Shown here piece by piece: positions 1 to 7,033 of a stretch of DNA of 64,000 bases. Source of the stretch: Parendozoicomonas haliclonae (GTDB lineage: Bacteria; Pseudomonadota; Gammaproteobacteria; Pseudomonadales; Endozoicomonadaceae); contig NZ_FWPT01000001.1 in the NCBI RefSeq assembly GCF_900174585.1, forward strand, positions 310,001 to 374,000. Reading direction: 5' to 3'. The notes beneath the pieces are model-generated. The model had not been told where the DNA came from. It worked only from the letters and a program-made list of their open reading frames with translations, and searched no databases. The first letter of the stretch is position 1; each line of letters begins with the position of its first letter. A program made the position numbers and the translations under genes.

Positions 1-689
1 ACGTCCATGACGGGGTAAAGCTGGAAAACACGGACAGGCGTTACAACATAGCCCCACGACAGGAAACTCCTATCCGACAACAGGAAGGGGGCATGGAAGT
101 TGTGGATGCCATAGCCAGCGGGGTCATAGCCGAAGAACTTCCACGGTTTGCATCAATGCTAATGAGTATGTGTGTGGACGCGAAGAAGGTCACCGAGGTT
201 ATCGACAACGAGGCCAAGAACAACATGCGTGAAGCCTCCCAGACCTCCGTCGATGAATTTGTGAATGCCATCAACGAAGGCGACCTTAATTACTTCTCGC
301 AGGTTCTCGACCAGCACCCGAAAGGGATGAATGATGATTACACGCGGGCGGCGCACAACCACCTGAAAGCGTGGATCAGAGATTTCGACCCTGCCAAAAA
401 ACAGAGAATTTTTGTAGACGAGTTCCGCTCAATCTACAACGTCCTGATTGGCAAGGCGGAAAACCCAGTGAAGTTCGGCAAGATACTGAAACACTACGGG
501 ATCATTGCTAAGGGGGTGAAGCGGGACGGAGTTAATCGCAACGGACTCGAAATTAACTTCAACATGAAGGGGAACACCATCGACGACCTCAGAGCGAAGT
601 ATCTGACGGAACTCGAAATGCGTATGTGCCCGGATGAAGATGCCAAGGTACGACACGCAGCCGCACTCAGTAGCGGAACCCAACACTGA
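1..689 (+). CDS. Phage replication protein, 3' part (primase/helicase-like, probable)
   Basis: The reading frame is open from the first base, so only the last 229 codons are present and the true start lies left of the window. The first visible residues contain the motif D-R-R-Y-N-I-A-P-R-Q. This resembles a stretch seen in D5/DUF5906-type phage primase-helicases just after the ATPase core. The rest would be the basic, helical C-terminal tail. The following genes encode a nuclease and an SNF2 ATPase, which fits a replication module. The family assignment is inference from this short motif and context; the absence of a catalytic domain in the visible part keeps it uncertain. Confidence 0.45.
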   Translation, partial: VHDGVKLENTDRRYNIAPRQETPIRQQEGGMEVVDAIASGVIAEELPRFASMLMSMCVDAKKVTEVIDNEAKNNMREASQTSVDEFVNAINEGDLNYFSQVLDQHPKGMNDDYTRAAHNHLKAWIRDFDPAKKQRIFVDEFRSIYNVLIGKAENPVKFGKILKHYGIIAKGVKRDGVNRNGLEINFNMKGNTIDDLRAKYLTELEMRMCPDEDAKVRHAAALSSGTQH

Positions 690-698
690 TAACAACCA

Positions 699-717
699 AT
701 ATAGGCAGTGCGAATAT
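699..717. promoter_or_regulatory. Candidate prophage repressor operator O1
   Basis: Left half-site ATATAGG (699-705), a 5-base spacer and right half CGAATAT (711-717). It matches the perfect dyad at 4252-4270 in all 7 left positions and 5 of 7 right positions. It overlaps the start codon of the nuclease gene at 716, a position where bound repressor would block initiation or transcription. Confidence 0.45.
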
Positions 718-1486
718 GCAGCTCTTTAACCCGGACGCTGAACAAGCTCCGTTGATAGCCGACACACCAGAGCCGAAAAAGATCCCGCTTCTGGAACGTG
801 AGCCACAGTGCGGAGACATTCGCACTTGGTCGGTTTCCTCGATTCAGGTTTTCGAGGATTGCCCCTACCGGATTTACCTGTCCAAAGTGAAGAAGTGCCC
901 GGAGCCTCCCGCCGAGGCTTTGGAGCGTGGATCGCGTATCCATGAGTTGTTGGAAAACTTCGTCATGGGGCACACGGAAGAAGACACGCTGGGCGAGGTG
1001 AAGTATTTCATCGACGAAGCCAAGCGATTCCGTGAAGGTTACGCCGAAGGAAAGGTGATCGTTGAAGACGATTGGGCTTACAACACCCAATGGGAACCTA
1101 CCGGCTGGGTAGCTGACGATACTTGGGGTCGGATGAAGCTCGACATCATGGTTTTTGAAGACGAAACCAGTGCCGAGATTAACGACTGGAAAACCGGTAA
1201 GAAGTACCCAATGAAAGCCGGGTTTCAGGGGATGGTGTATGCCCTCGGAGCGTTTGCCCGTTACCCGAAGCTCGAGTTTATCAAGTCCCGGTTCCTGTAC
1301 GTGGACAAGGGCGACACGTTCGAGAAGACGTACACCCGTGGGCGGATGGACAGCTTGAAAGAGCGTATCAATCTTCGCGCCCTGGCACTCACGACAGAAA
1401 CCCATTTCCCTCCCAAGCCCGCCAAGTGGTCGTGCCGGTTCTGCCCGCACCGCGAAACTGGCAACTGCGAATTTGCAGAGAACTGA
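716..1486 (+). CDS. RecB/Cas4-like PD-(D/E)XK nuclease with Fe-S cluster motif
   Basis: A 256-residue single-domain nuclease of the PDDEXK_1 (RecB C-terminal, AddB, Cas4) group. Visible active-site residues are D143 and D157-W-K159, followed by the family's glutamine near residue 171. Four cysteines, C49 in an N-terminal D-C-P-Y-R-I context and C240, C243 and C251 at the end, match the split four-cysteine Fe-S arrangement of AddB and Cas4. It probably trims DNA ends in phage replication or recombination, together with the SNF2 ATPase encoded 10 bases downstream. There is no sign of cas1 or cas2, so it is not a CRISPR Cas4. Start chosen at 716, the first ATG after the preceding stop. Confidence 0.85.
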   Translation: MQLFNPDAEQAPLIADTPEPKKIPLLEREPQCGDIRTWSVSSIQVFEDCPYRIYLSKVKKCPEPPAEALERGSRIHELLENFVMGHTEEDTLGEVKYFIDEAKRFREGYAEGKVIVEDDWAYNTQWEPTGWVADDTWGRMKLDIMVFEDETSAEINDWKTGKKYPMKAGFQGMVYALGAFARYPKLEFIKSRFLYVDKGDTFEKTYTRGRMDSLKERINLRALALTTETHFPPKPAKWSCRFCPHRETGNCEFAEN

Positions 1487-1496
1487 GGGGGAACGG

Positions 1497-2861
1497 ATGC
1501 AGCTATTCAATCACCAAGAAGCCACAGCCCAGTTTCTCGTTGACCACGCCTCGGCCTTTGTCACGAACGACTGTGGAACCGGGAAAACAATCTCGGTCAT
1601 TGAGGCATTCAACCGGCTCAGGGAAGGCCGGATGCTGGTACTAGCTCCACTCTCCATTCTGGAAAACGCATGGGGGGCGGACGTTCGCAAGTACAACGAA
1701 GCATTCGGAGGCAACCTGAAAGTCGCCATCGCCCACGGAAGCAAGGACAAGCGCGAACGAGCGTTCAAGTCCAACGCTGACATCGTGGCGATGAACTACG
1801 AAGGTTGTAACTGGCTGGTTGATAACTGCGAACTGCTGGACGGTTTCGATACGGTGGTCATGGATGAATCCACCTACGTCAAAAACGCCACGTCCAAACG
1901 CAGCAAGAACGCTCTGGTAGTCAGCCGGTACTTCAAACGCCGCTGGCTGCTGACCGGTACGCCGAATCCGTTAAGCGTTCTCGACCTCTGGCATCCCGCA
2001 CTGATCCTCGATTATGGGGAACGGCTCGGTAAGAAGTTCTTCGCTTTCCGCCAGCAGGTCTGCACACCGATCCAAGTTGCTGCGAACGCAAACGCAATCC
2101 AGTGGCAGGACAAACCGGGTGCGCTGGACTTCGTGCATGACCAGCTATCCGACATAACGATCCGCTTCACACTGGAAGAGTGTATCGACATGCCGGAGAC
2201 AAGCACCCGCTACATGCAAATGAAAATGCCGAGCTGGGTTAAGAAGCATTACAACGACATGCTTTACGACTCACACATCGCCCTAGAACAAGGCGATGTA
2301 TCGGCGGTTCACGCAGGCGCAAGAGCAAGGAAGCTCCTGCAACTGCTCTCCGGTGCGGTGTACGGGGAAGAAGGCGACGCTATCAAGGTTCACAGCGAGA
2401 GACACAATCTCGTCATGGACTTGGTAGAGGAAAGGGATCACACCGTAGTTGTCTTCAACTACAAGCACGAACGGGATGCGCTGATTAAGGAAGCCAAGAA
2501 GCGCAAACTCAGCTACACGCTGATCGACGGAAGTGTCCCGAACCTGAAACGCACGGAAGCGGTTGAGGACTTCCAAGCTGGGAAGAAGCGGGTGATTTTC
2601 GTACACCCGCAAGCAGCAGGACACGGTATCACGCTGACCGCAGCAAACACCCTGATCTGGTGTTCTCCCAACTACAACGCCGAACTCGTTAAGCAGACGG
2701 AACACCGGATTTACCGGGCAGGCCAGAAACGCCGCACCCAGATAATCCGAATCGCTTACGAAGACAGCAAGGAGATAGAGGTTTACGAAAGCATGGGCGC
2801 AAAGATGATGCACATGCTCGACCTTTTGAACCTGTTCCACACAACCGCGAAGGTCGCATGA
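1497..2861 (+). CDS. SNF2-family DEAD/DEAH-box DNA ATPase (phage helicase)
   Basis: A 454-residue superfamily 2 ATPase with the complete motif set: Walker A G-T-G-K-T (K30), motif Ia L-V-L-A-P, Walker B D-E-S-T (D123-E124), motif III L-T-G-T-P, and motif VI Q-x-x-H-R-x-Y-R-x-G-Q near residues 400-412. The last is the SNF2 signature. Compact SNF2 proteins of this size are common in phage replication modules next to RecB-like nucleases. An ATG at 1473 overlaps the nuclease gene, but the ATG at 1497 has a strong GAGGGGGA ribosome site and was chosen. The next gene overlaps its stop codon by four bases, so translation is probably coupled. Confidence 0.88.
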   Translation: MQLFNHQEATAQFLVDHASAFVTNDCGTGKTISVIEAFNRLREGRMLVLAPLSILENAWGADVRKYNEAFGGNLKVAIAHGSKDKRERAFKSNADIVAMNYEGCNWLVDNCELLDGFDTVVMDESTYVKNATSKRSKNALVVSRYFKRRWLLTGTPNPLSVLDLWHPALILDYGERLGKKFFAFRQQVCTPIQVAANANAIQWQDKPGALDFVHDQLSDITIRFTLEECIDMPETSTRYMQMKMPSWVKKHYNDMLYDSHIALEQGDVSAVHAGARARKLLQLLSGAVYGEEGDAIKVHSERHNLVMDLVEERDHTVVVFNYKHERDALIKEAKKRKLSYTLIDGSVPNLKRTEAVEDFQAGKKRVIFVHPQAAGHGITLTAANTLIWCSPNYNAELVKQTEHRIYRAGQKRRTQIIRIAYEDSKEIEVYESMGAKMMHMLDLLNLFHTTAKVA

Positions 2862-3070
2862 AGACGTTTACTCGATGTGACTCTGAGGGCGTCCCGAAGG
2901 TTGTCCAGAGCATAGTTCCCAAACTGACAGGCTGGGAAGTGAAGTTGTTCAACGGGTGGAAGCATGAGGTCGATTATGACCTTGTGCCCCCCGGAATCTG
3001 TCACGACTCAACGATGTACCGAGTCGAAAACCACATAAACAACAATATCAAGGAAATCTTGAAGCTATGA
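2858..3070 (+). CDS. Small phage protein of unknown function
   Basis: A 70-residue protein beginning in the ATGA overlap with the SNF2 gene and ending in an ATGA overlap with the next gene. Both junctions are typical of coupled phage genes and are the main support for it being real. It has no recognisable motif; the end is rich in asparagine and isoleucine. I do not recognise the family. Its place in the nuclease/ATPase run suggests a replication or recombination accessory role, by context only. Confidence 0.6.
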   Translation: MKTFTRCDSEGVPKVVQSIVPKLTGWEVKLFNGWKHEVDYDLVPPGICHDSTMYRVENHINNNIKEILKL

Positions 3071-3531
3071 ACTTTTACAACGAAGCACGCGAACTGATTA
3101 AAACCGAACGCTCCCTGAACTCTCTGGCTCAGAAGGCCGCTCAGGTTCGCCGCGAAATCACCCAGAAGCAGGCTTACATTCAGGAGCTTGCCGCTGCCGG
3201 TCGCTTCTCTGGTATCGCTGACCAGACCCGCCAGCTTAACAGCCTGAACCGCCAGTGGGATCGTGTGATCGAGAAGCAGGACGAAATTGCTGCCAACATC
3301 GGTGACCGCCTGGCGAGTCTGAACCACGCTGCCGAAAAGCTGGCTGCCGACCCTTCCGGTTATGTTGAGACCCTGCTGGACGAAAAGATGGCAGAGGTTA
3401 ATGCCGAACGCGAAGCCCTCCACGGTGCGGGTTCTGAGGTGTCCAACGAAGACACTGAGGAAGAAGATTCCCCGCTGCTGGAAGAAGGCGAAGAGGAAGA
3501 GGCTGGCGAAGACGCAGCCAAAGCCGCCTAA
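3067..3531 (+). CDS. Coiled-coil phage protein with acidic tail
   Basis: A 154-residue protein. Residues 1 to about 110 are predicted helical with heptad-like spacing and many K/E/Q residues, consistent with a coiled coil. The last 35 residues hold long runs of glutamate and aspartate. Acidic C-tails are typical of single-stranded DNA-binding proteins and of DNA mimics, but no OB-fold is visible here. Start and stop overlap the neighbours (ATGA before, TAATG after), placing it in the coupled replication run. Family not recognised. Confidence 0.65.
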   Translation: MNFYNEARELIKTERSLNSLAQKAAQVRREITQKQAYIQELAAAGRFSGIADQTRQLNSLNRQWDRVIEKQDEIAANIGDRLASLNHAAEKLAADPSGYVETLLDEKMAEVNAEREALHGAGSEVSNEDTEEEDSPLLEEGEEEEAGEDAAKAA

Positions 3532-3827
3532 TGCGGGTCTCTGACGCGGACTTGAGTATCTACGCACAGTGGATACTCGATCACCTCACTAAAAAAGATC
3601 GGGATTTTTTGAGCGACATTAAATCCCGAGTGAAGCCGAACACCTGCGGGAAAGAGTTCTGGGTATCCATGTACGCGACAGTCGTGGATCGCCGAAAGGC
3701 ACACCTGACGAAAGCGGTGGCGTCCGACAAATGCAAAGCAGAACAAATCCCCGTCATCGACAACAAGAGACTACGAGAAGCGATCGCAGAGCGAATGCTC
3801 CGTATAGATATGCCAGAGGTAACTTAA
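3531..3827 (+). CDS. Small phage protein of unknown function
   Basis: A 98-residue, basic, probably all-helical protein starting in a TAATG overlap and stopping in a second TAATG overlap with the next gene. No catalytic motif or cysteine cluster is evident. Tight coupling on both sides argues that it is translated. I do not recognise the family and infer only membership in the prophage replication operon. Confidence 0.6.
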   Translation: MRVSDADLSIYAQWILDHLTKKDRDFLSDIKSRVKPNTCGKEFWVSMYATVVDRRKAHLTKAVASDKCKAEQIPVIDNKRLREAIAERMLRIDMPEVT

Positions 3828-4210
3828 TGCAAATCGCAGTGACTCAGGAAAACCCACTATCCTTGGACGAAGTTATCGACCATTTGCAGGAGACCAAGAA
3901 GGCTCTTACCGAAGCCAACAAGGTAGCCCGTAAACTGTCCAAGACAAAATCCGAGCTGGAAGCACAGGTAATGGAACGCCTCGATTCCGGGGATGACTCC
4001 GACAAGTATCTGGCTGCAATCAGCGAGAGCAAGGAACCGTCTGTCGAAGATTGGGATACCACCCTCGCCCACGTTATCCAGATCAAAGGCTGGCATCTGC
4101 TCCAACGCCGCCTGTCCACTCCGGCACTGCGGGAAGAGTTGCAGCTTAATGGCGACTTCCCCGGCGTCGAAATGAAACCCGTCCGTAAGCTGTCTGTGAA
4201 GGCGGTCTAA
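3827..4210 (+). CDS. Helical phage protein of unknown function
   Basis: A 127-residue protein starting at the ATG that overlaps the previous stop. An upstream in-frame ATG at 3731 would put 96 bases inside the preceding gene and is less likely. Residues 10-55 are charged and heptad-like, suggesting a coiled coil; the C-terminal half has a tryptophan-rich patch (D-W-D and G-W-H) and a basic end. Nothing identifies a family. It is the last gene of the tightly overlapping run that begins at 716. Confidence 0.6.
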   Translation: MQIAVTQENPLSLDEVIDHLQETKKALTEANKVARKLSKTKSELEAQVMERLDSGDDSDKYLAAISESKEPSVEDWDTTLAHVIQIKGWHLLQRRLSTPALREELQLNGDFPGVEMKPVRKLSVKAV

Positions 4211-4251
4211 CCGCAGCAAGTAATTTGTTGCACCCGTAACCCCCAAAGGTA

Positions 4252-4270
4252 ATATAGGCAGTCCCTATAT
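4252..4270. promoter_or_regulatory. Perfect 19-bp operator-like dyad O2
   Basis: ATATAGG (4252-4258), spacer CAGTC, CCTATAT (4264-4270): seven-base arms forming an exact inverted repeat with a 5-base spacer. It lies in the only gap of the 716-4992 gene run, just upstream of the gene at 4336. Related dyads occur at 699, 5651 and 5670. The size and symmetry are those of a dimeric HTH repressor site. Confidence 0.6.
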
Positions 4271-4335
4271 CGCCTGCCAGTGATATTGAGAAACTTGAAA
4301 CTATGGCAACCGCTAAAAAGAAGAAACAGGAAACT

Positions 4336-4992
4336 ATGAGCAACGAAATCGCACTTTTCGGTGAACAGTCCACCGACCTCTCTGCTGTCCCGGTCTACGA
4401 TGAACAGTACGTAGGTGCAGGCAACGATAACGTCAGCGCCGACGACGTTAAAACGCCTGCAATCTTCGTACTGCAAAAGACCTCCCAGGTTATCGGTGAA
4501 TTGGAAGGAGCCAAGCCCGGTAAACTGTGGAACAACATCACTGATGTTTGCTCCGACTCTGTGACTCTCATTAACTTGGGTTTCCGCAAGTCCTACATCG
4601 CTGGTGAGAAGCAGTACGGCGGCGCGACTCTGGGTGTTTATGACACCTACGATGAAGCGGCTGCGGTAATCGCTGAACAGCAGAACCCAGACAACTATCG
4701 TGTGACTGATGTCCACAAGCACACCTGTCTGCTGCTGAAAGCGGATGGTACTGTAGACATGCCGGTAGAAATCCGCTTCCGTGGCACTTCTCAGGGCGTA
4801 AGCCGTGACTGGAACGCCAAGTTCCTGTCCAGCAAAACCCCACGCTGCGCTTCCGTATGGAAGATGACCAGCAAGAAGGAATCCAACTCTAAGGGTGAGT
4901 GGTTCATGCCGGCTGTGGATCAGGTAGGTTGGGTTCCCCCATCTGCCATCGAAGGTCTGGAAGAGAAGCGTAAGCAGATCATGGGCGAGTAA
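4336..4992 (+). CDS. Phage protein, candidate ssDNA-binding or recombination accessory
   Basis: A 218-residue protein. The ATG at 4336 was chosen because an AGGA precedes it at good spacing; an in-frame ATG at 4303 would add 11 lysine-rich residues. The middle is predicted beta-rich with alternating hydrophobic residues (about 60-190), compatible with an OB-like fold, but no diagnostic signature is visible. It is preceded by its own operator-like dyad and followed by a strong terminator, so it is probably highly and separately expressed, as single-stranded DNA-binding proteins of phages often are. That function is a guess from context. Confidence 0.6.
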   Translation: MSNEIALFGEQSTDLSAVPVYDEQYVGAGNDNVSADDVKTPAIFVLQKTSQVIGELEGAKPGKLWNNITDVCSDSVTLINLGFRKSYIAGEKQYGGATLGVYDTYDEAAAVIAEQQNPDNYRVTDVHKHTCLLLKADGTVDMPVEIRFRGTSQGVSRDWNAKFLSSKTPRCASVWKMTSKKESNSKGEWFMPAVDQVGWVPPSAIEGLEEKRKQIMGE

Positions 4993-5018
4993 TCGCCAAA
5001 CCGTTCTTGTGTGCGCTT

Positions 5019-5054
5019 AAAAGGGGGGTAGCTTAACGGCTACTCCCCTTTTTT
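5019..5054 (+). terminator. Rho-independent terminator of the replication operon
   Basis: A-rich and G-rich arm AAAAGGGG plus GTAGC pairs with GCTAC and CCCCTTTT around a short loop (5033-5038), ending in six T. It lies 27 bases after the stop at 4992. Confidence 0.85.
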
Positions 5055-5064
5055 GTTTGTTTAA

Positions 5065-5194
5065 CCGAGGGCGGTAGCGTTTTTTGGTGCTTGTTAACGG
5101 GCGGTGAAGACGAATTTTAATAACTGTTTCACATTTTTAGAATTGGTTAATTATTGACCACTTTCTTTAGGCGAAAAGCTACCGCTGGCCTCGG
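5065..5194. repeat. Inverted repeat enclosing an AT-rich 100-bp segment
   Basis: CCGAGG followed by GCGGTAGC (5065-5078) is complementary to GCTACCGC (5178-5185) and CCTCGG (5189-5194). The arms enclose about 100 bases, AT-rich in the middle. A partial direct repeat, TTAAC then GGGCGGT, occurs at 5061 and again at about 5094. This sits in the 246-base gap after the terminator, where no gene is seen. It could be a replication origin, a processed RNA or a recombination site; nothing in the sequence decides. Confidence 0.4.
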
Positions 5195-5238
5195 GGGGAG
5201 TCCATTTTTTAAGTTTTTGAATCAATTTTGGGGTGTAG

Positions 5239-5646
5239 ATGAACGAACATTCTTACGTAGATTCACTCAAAGGTAAACTAAAAAGACAAGTGTCGCTGAT
5301 CTGGAAGATCAAAGATGATTACCAAGGTGGAGTCCCAGACATATTCATAGAAGGGTCTCAAAGTGACGCCTTTATTGAAGCGAAATACATCAAAAGTCTG
5401 CCAAAAAGAGAAAAAACTCTCATAGATTTAACAAATTCCAAATATCTTTCTCCCCTACAACAAAAGTGGTTAAAACGCCGGTTTCAAACCAGAGGCGATG
5501 CTTTTGTGATCGTGGGACACCCCGGCGGCACAGCCCTATTTAGAGGGCTTGAGTGGCAAACCCCTCTAACTCGGGAAGAGTTTGAAAAGAAAACAGTGCC
5601 TACAAAAGAGGCAGTACAAATATTGCTCAAATTTGTAAACGGCTAG
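5239..5646 (+). CDS. VRR-NUC-like PD-(D/E)XK phage nuclease
   Basis: A 135-residue protein with the compact VRR-NUC pattern: an N-terminal glutamate (E3), then G-V-P-D-I-F and A-F-I-E-A-K for the metal-binding D...E-x-K core, then S-P-L-Q-Q-K-W-L and a hydrophobic strand with a V-G-H end. Such stand-alone nucleases in phages act on structured or branched DNA, some like Holliday junction resolvases. The gene is AT-richer than the replication operon upstream and is separated from it by a terminator, suggesting a different transcript or origin. Start chosen at the ATG following G-rich GGGGTG. Confidence 0.7.
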   Translation: MNEHSYVDSLKGKLKRQVSLIWKIKDDYQGGVPDIFIEGSQSDAFIEAKYIKSLPKREKTLIDLTNSKYLSPLQQKWLKRRFQTRGDAFVIVGHPGGTALFRGLEWQTPLTREEFEKKTVPTKEAVQILLKFVNG

Positions 5647-5650
5647 AAAA

Positions 5651-5688
5651 ATATATGCATAGCCTATAATAATAGTCCTAGCCTATAT
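5651..5688. promoter_or_regulatory. Tandem operator pair O3-O4 upstream of the repressor
   Basis: Two 19-bp sites lie end to end: 5651-5669 (ATATATG, 5 bases, CCTATAA) and 5670-5688 (TAATAGT, 5 bases, CCTATAT). Both follow the dyad at 4252-4270; the shared TAGCCTATA cores are 19 bases apart, almost two helical turns. A TATAAT (5665-5670) overlaps the junction, so repressor bound here would cover a likely -10 element. This arrangement fits autoregulation. Confidence 0.55.
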
Positions 5689-5755
5689 TGAAATAAGTCA
5701 TTAGTTAGTTATATAGTTGGCTTCCCTACAATGCAAACAACCAAAGGGAAACCAC

Positions 5756-6412
5756 GTGGCTAGTATTACTCGGCTAATCACTGGTGCAGATGTTTCAGTC
5801 GCAAGAAACCTCAAGAACACGTATCTGAGAAAAAAAGGAGAGCTGAATCTTACTCAAGTGAAGCTCCAAAAAAAGCTCGATATGAAACAAAGCACCATAA
5901 GCCAATACATGAACGGCAAAATTGCTTTGAACACCGAAGCTGTTTTGAAATTTGCAAAAGTTCTCAGAGTTCACCCAGGGGAGATTGATCCCCGTGTCGG
6001 TAGACTTGTGAATGACCTCGTAAGTTTTGAGGAAGATAAGAAAGAGATTTCTATCCTTGGAACTACCTCTGGGAAGATTCCAGAAATGGGAGAGTCGATT
6101 ACTCGGAGAACCGCAGGAAGTGGACACCTCTTCGCAGTGAAGGTTGATACTACCGCATATTCGCCTGTTATCCCTAAAGGCAGTGTTGTTGTAATAGACC
6201 CAATGCGAATGATCGACAAGGCCGGGATAGTCGCGGTTCGTCGTAAGAACAGAGAGTCCTACGAATTTCATCGTCTACATGAGATAGACGAAGATCAGGG
6301 TGTCTTCATTCTAAGCGTGGTGGCAGATGAAGAAGGCAGTGAGATTTACGAGATAGAAATGGAGAAGGTAAGTAAAGTTTTCGCAGTCCGCGAAAGCAGA
6401 TACGTAGATTAA
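5756..6412 (+). CDS. CI-like phage repressor, HTH plus S24-like domain
   Basis: A 218-residue repressor: helix-turn-helix at about residues 25-65 (L-T-Q-V-K-L...S-T-I-S-Q-Y), linker, then a LexA/CI C-terminal fold (about 110-215) with the V-I-P-K-G-S-V-V-V-I-D-P strand pair. The residue aligning with the catalytic serine is A134 and the one aligning with the catalytic lysine is H172, so RecA-stimulated self-cleavage should not occur. A TTG at 5717 would add 13 residues, but the GTG at 5756 has an AAAGGGA ribosome site and was chosen. It lies directly downstream of the tandem operator pair. It probably maintains lysogeny by dimerising on the 19-bp sites. Confidence 0.8.
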   Translation: MASITRLITGADVSVARNLKNTYLRKKGELNLTQVKLQKKLDMKQSTISQYMNGKIALNTEAVLKFAKVLRVHPGEIDPRVGRLVNDLVSFEEDKKEISILGTTSGKIPEMGESITRRTAGSGHLFAVKVDTTAYSPVIPKGSVVVIDPMRMIDKAGIVAVRRKNRESYEFHRLHEIDEDQGVFILSVVADEEGSEIYEIEMEKVSKVFAVRESRYVD

Positions 6413-6473
6413 GACGACATTGGAAAGTGTGCGGCGACCCAGAAAAACTCAAACAAAATAATATGAGAGTTGG

Positions 6474-6752
6474 ATGTCTGCACATTACAAAACCACAGAG
6501 GCGGATGCTCCGTACTTTGACGTAGATACGATCATTCATATCAATACGAACAGATACGGGGAATATGGGAGACTCTGTGCCCTACTCGATAGGGGTAAGT
6601 GGGAAATCGTCAGATTCTCGGCCATTGAAGGCGCAACATTAATAGTGACGAACCCGGATGGTAGTAACGAGCGCAGAGTGCATGGTGCGGAGCACGATGG
6701 ACTCTTTCTCGTCGAGGCGATCCAGCCACCGGGGGCGAGGTGTACAGCATGA
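6474..6752 (+). CDS. Small phage protein of unknown function
   Basis: A 92-residue protein preceded by GAGAGTTGG. It appears to be a small beta-rich domain with the pattern G-K-W-E-I-V-R-F-S and T-N-P-D-G-S. Its stop overlaps the start of the next gene (ATGA), which supports both. It lies between the repressor and integrase, a usual place for accessory or excision genes, but it has no helix-turn-helix typical of an excisionase. Family not recognised. Confidence 0.5.
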   Translation: MSAHYKTTEADAPYFDVDTIIHINTNRYGEYGRLCALLDRGKWEIVRFSAIEGATLIVTNPDGSNERRVHGAEHDGLFLVEAIQPPGARCTA

Positions 6753-6979
6753 GCCAGCCAGTCGTAGTCCAAGTAGTTCCCCAAGGGTGGATGAAAGCTG
6801 AACTGTATTTCGCATGTACGAAAGAAACCACCCACACACTTCGAGCCAAGCGGCGTCGAAACCTCATAAGGGAGGGGTATCACGTTAAACAAGCTGCGGA
6901 CGGAGCGGTGTGGGTTCATTACGAACGGATGCAAGATTGGGTGGAGCAAAGTATCTACGTACCACCCGAAAAAGAATAG
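6749..6979 (+). CDS. Small phage protein, possible excisionase-position gene
   Basis: A 76-residue protein starting in the ATGA overlap with the previous gene, with GAGGTG upstream. The centre is basic (R-A-K-R-R-R-N-L-I-R-E-G-Y-H-V-K) and followed by aromatic residues, so DNA binding is possible. It ends just before the terminator that precedes the integrase gene. Excisionases often sit here, but the sequence does not show the winged-helix pattern clearly enough to call it one. Confidence 0.5.
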   Translation: MSQPVVVQVVPQGWMKAELYFACTKETTHTLRAKRRRNLIREGYHVKQAADGAVWVHYERMQDWVEQSIYVPPEKE

Positions 6980-6990
6980 GAAATACAACA

Positions 6991-7020
6991 AAGGGAGTCG
7001 CCACTGGCGGCTCTCTTTTT
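6991..7020 (+). terminator. Terminator before the integrase gene
   Basis: Stem AGGGAGTCGCC against GGCGGCTCTCT, with G-T wobble, ending in five T. It separates the small-gene pair from the integrase, which must therefore be expressed by readthrough or from a promoter not identified here. Confidence 0.7.
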
Positions 7021-7033
7021 ATCTGGGGGATAT

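Noticed and set aside
716-1486. Cas4 of a CRISPR system
   Set aside because: The Fe-S nuclease pattern matches, but there is no repeat array and no cas1 or cas2; the phage context fits better.
494-1510. Long minus-strand open frame opposite the nuclease gene
   Set aside because: No start context or motif; the plus strand carries a clear catalytic nuclease with coupled neighbours.
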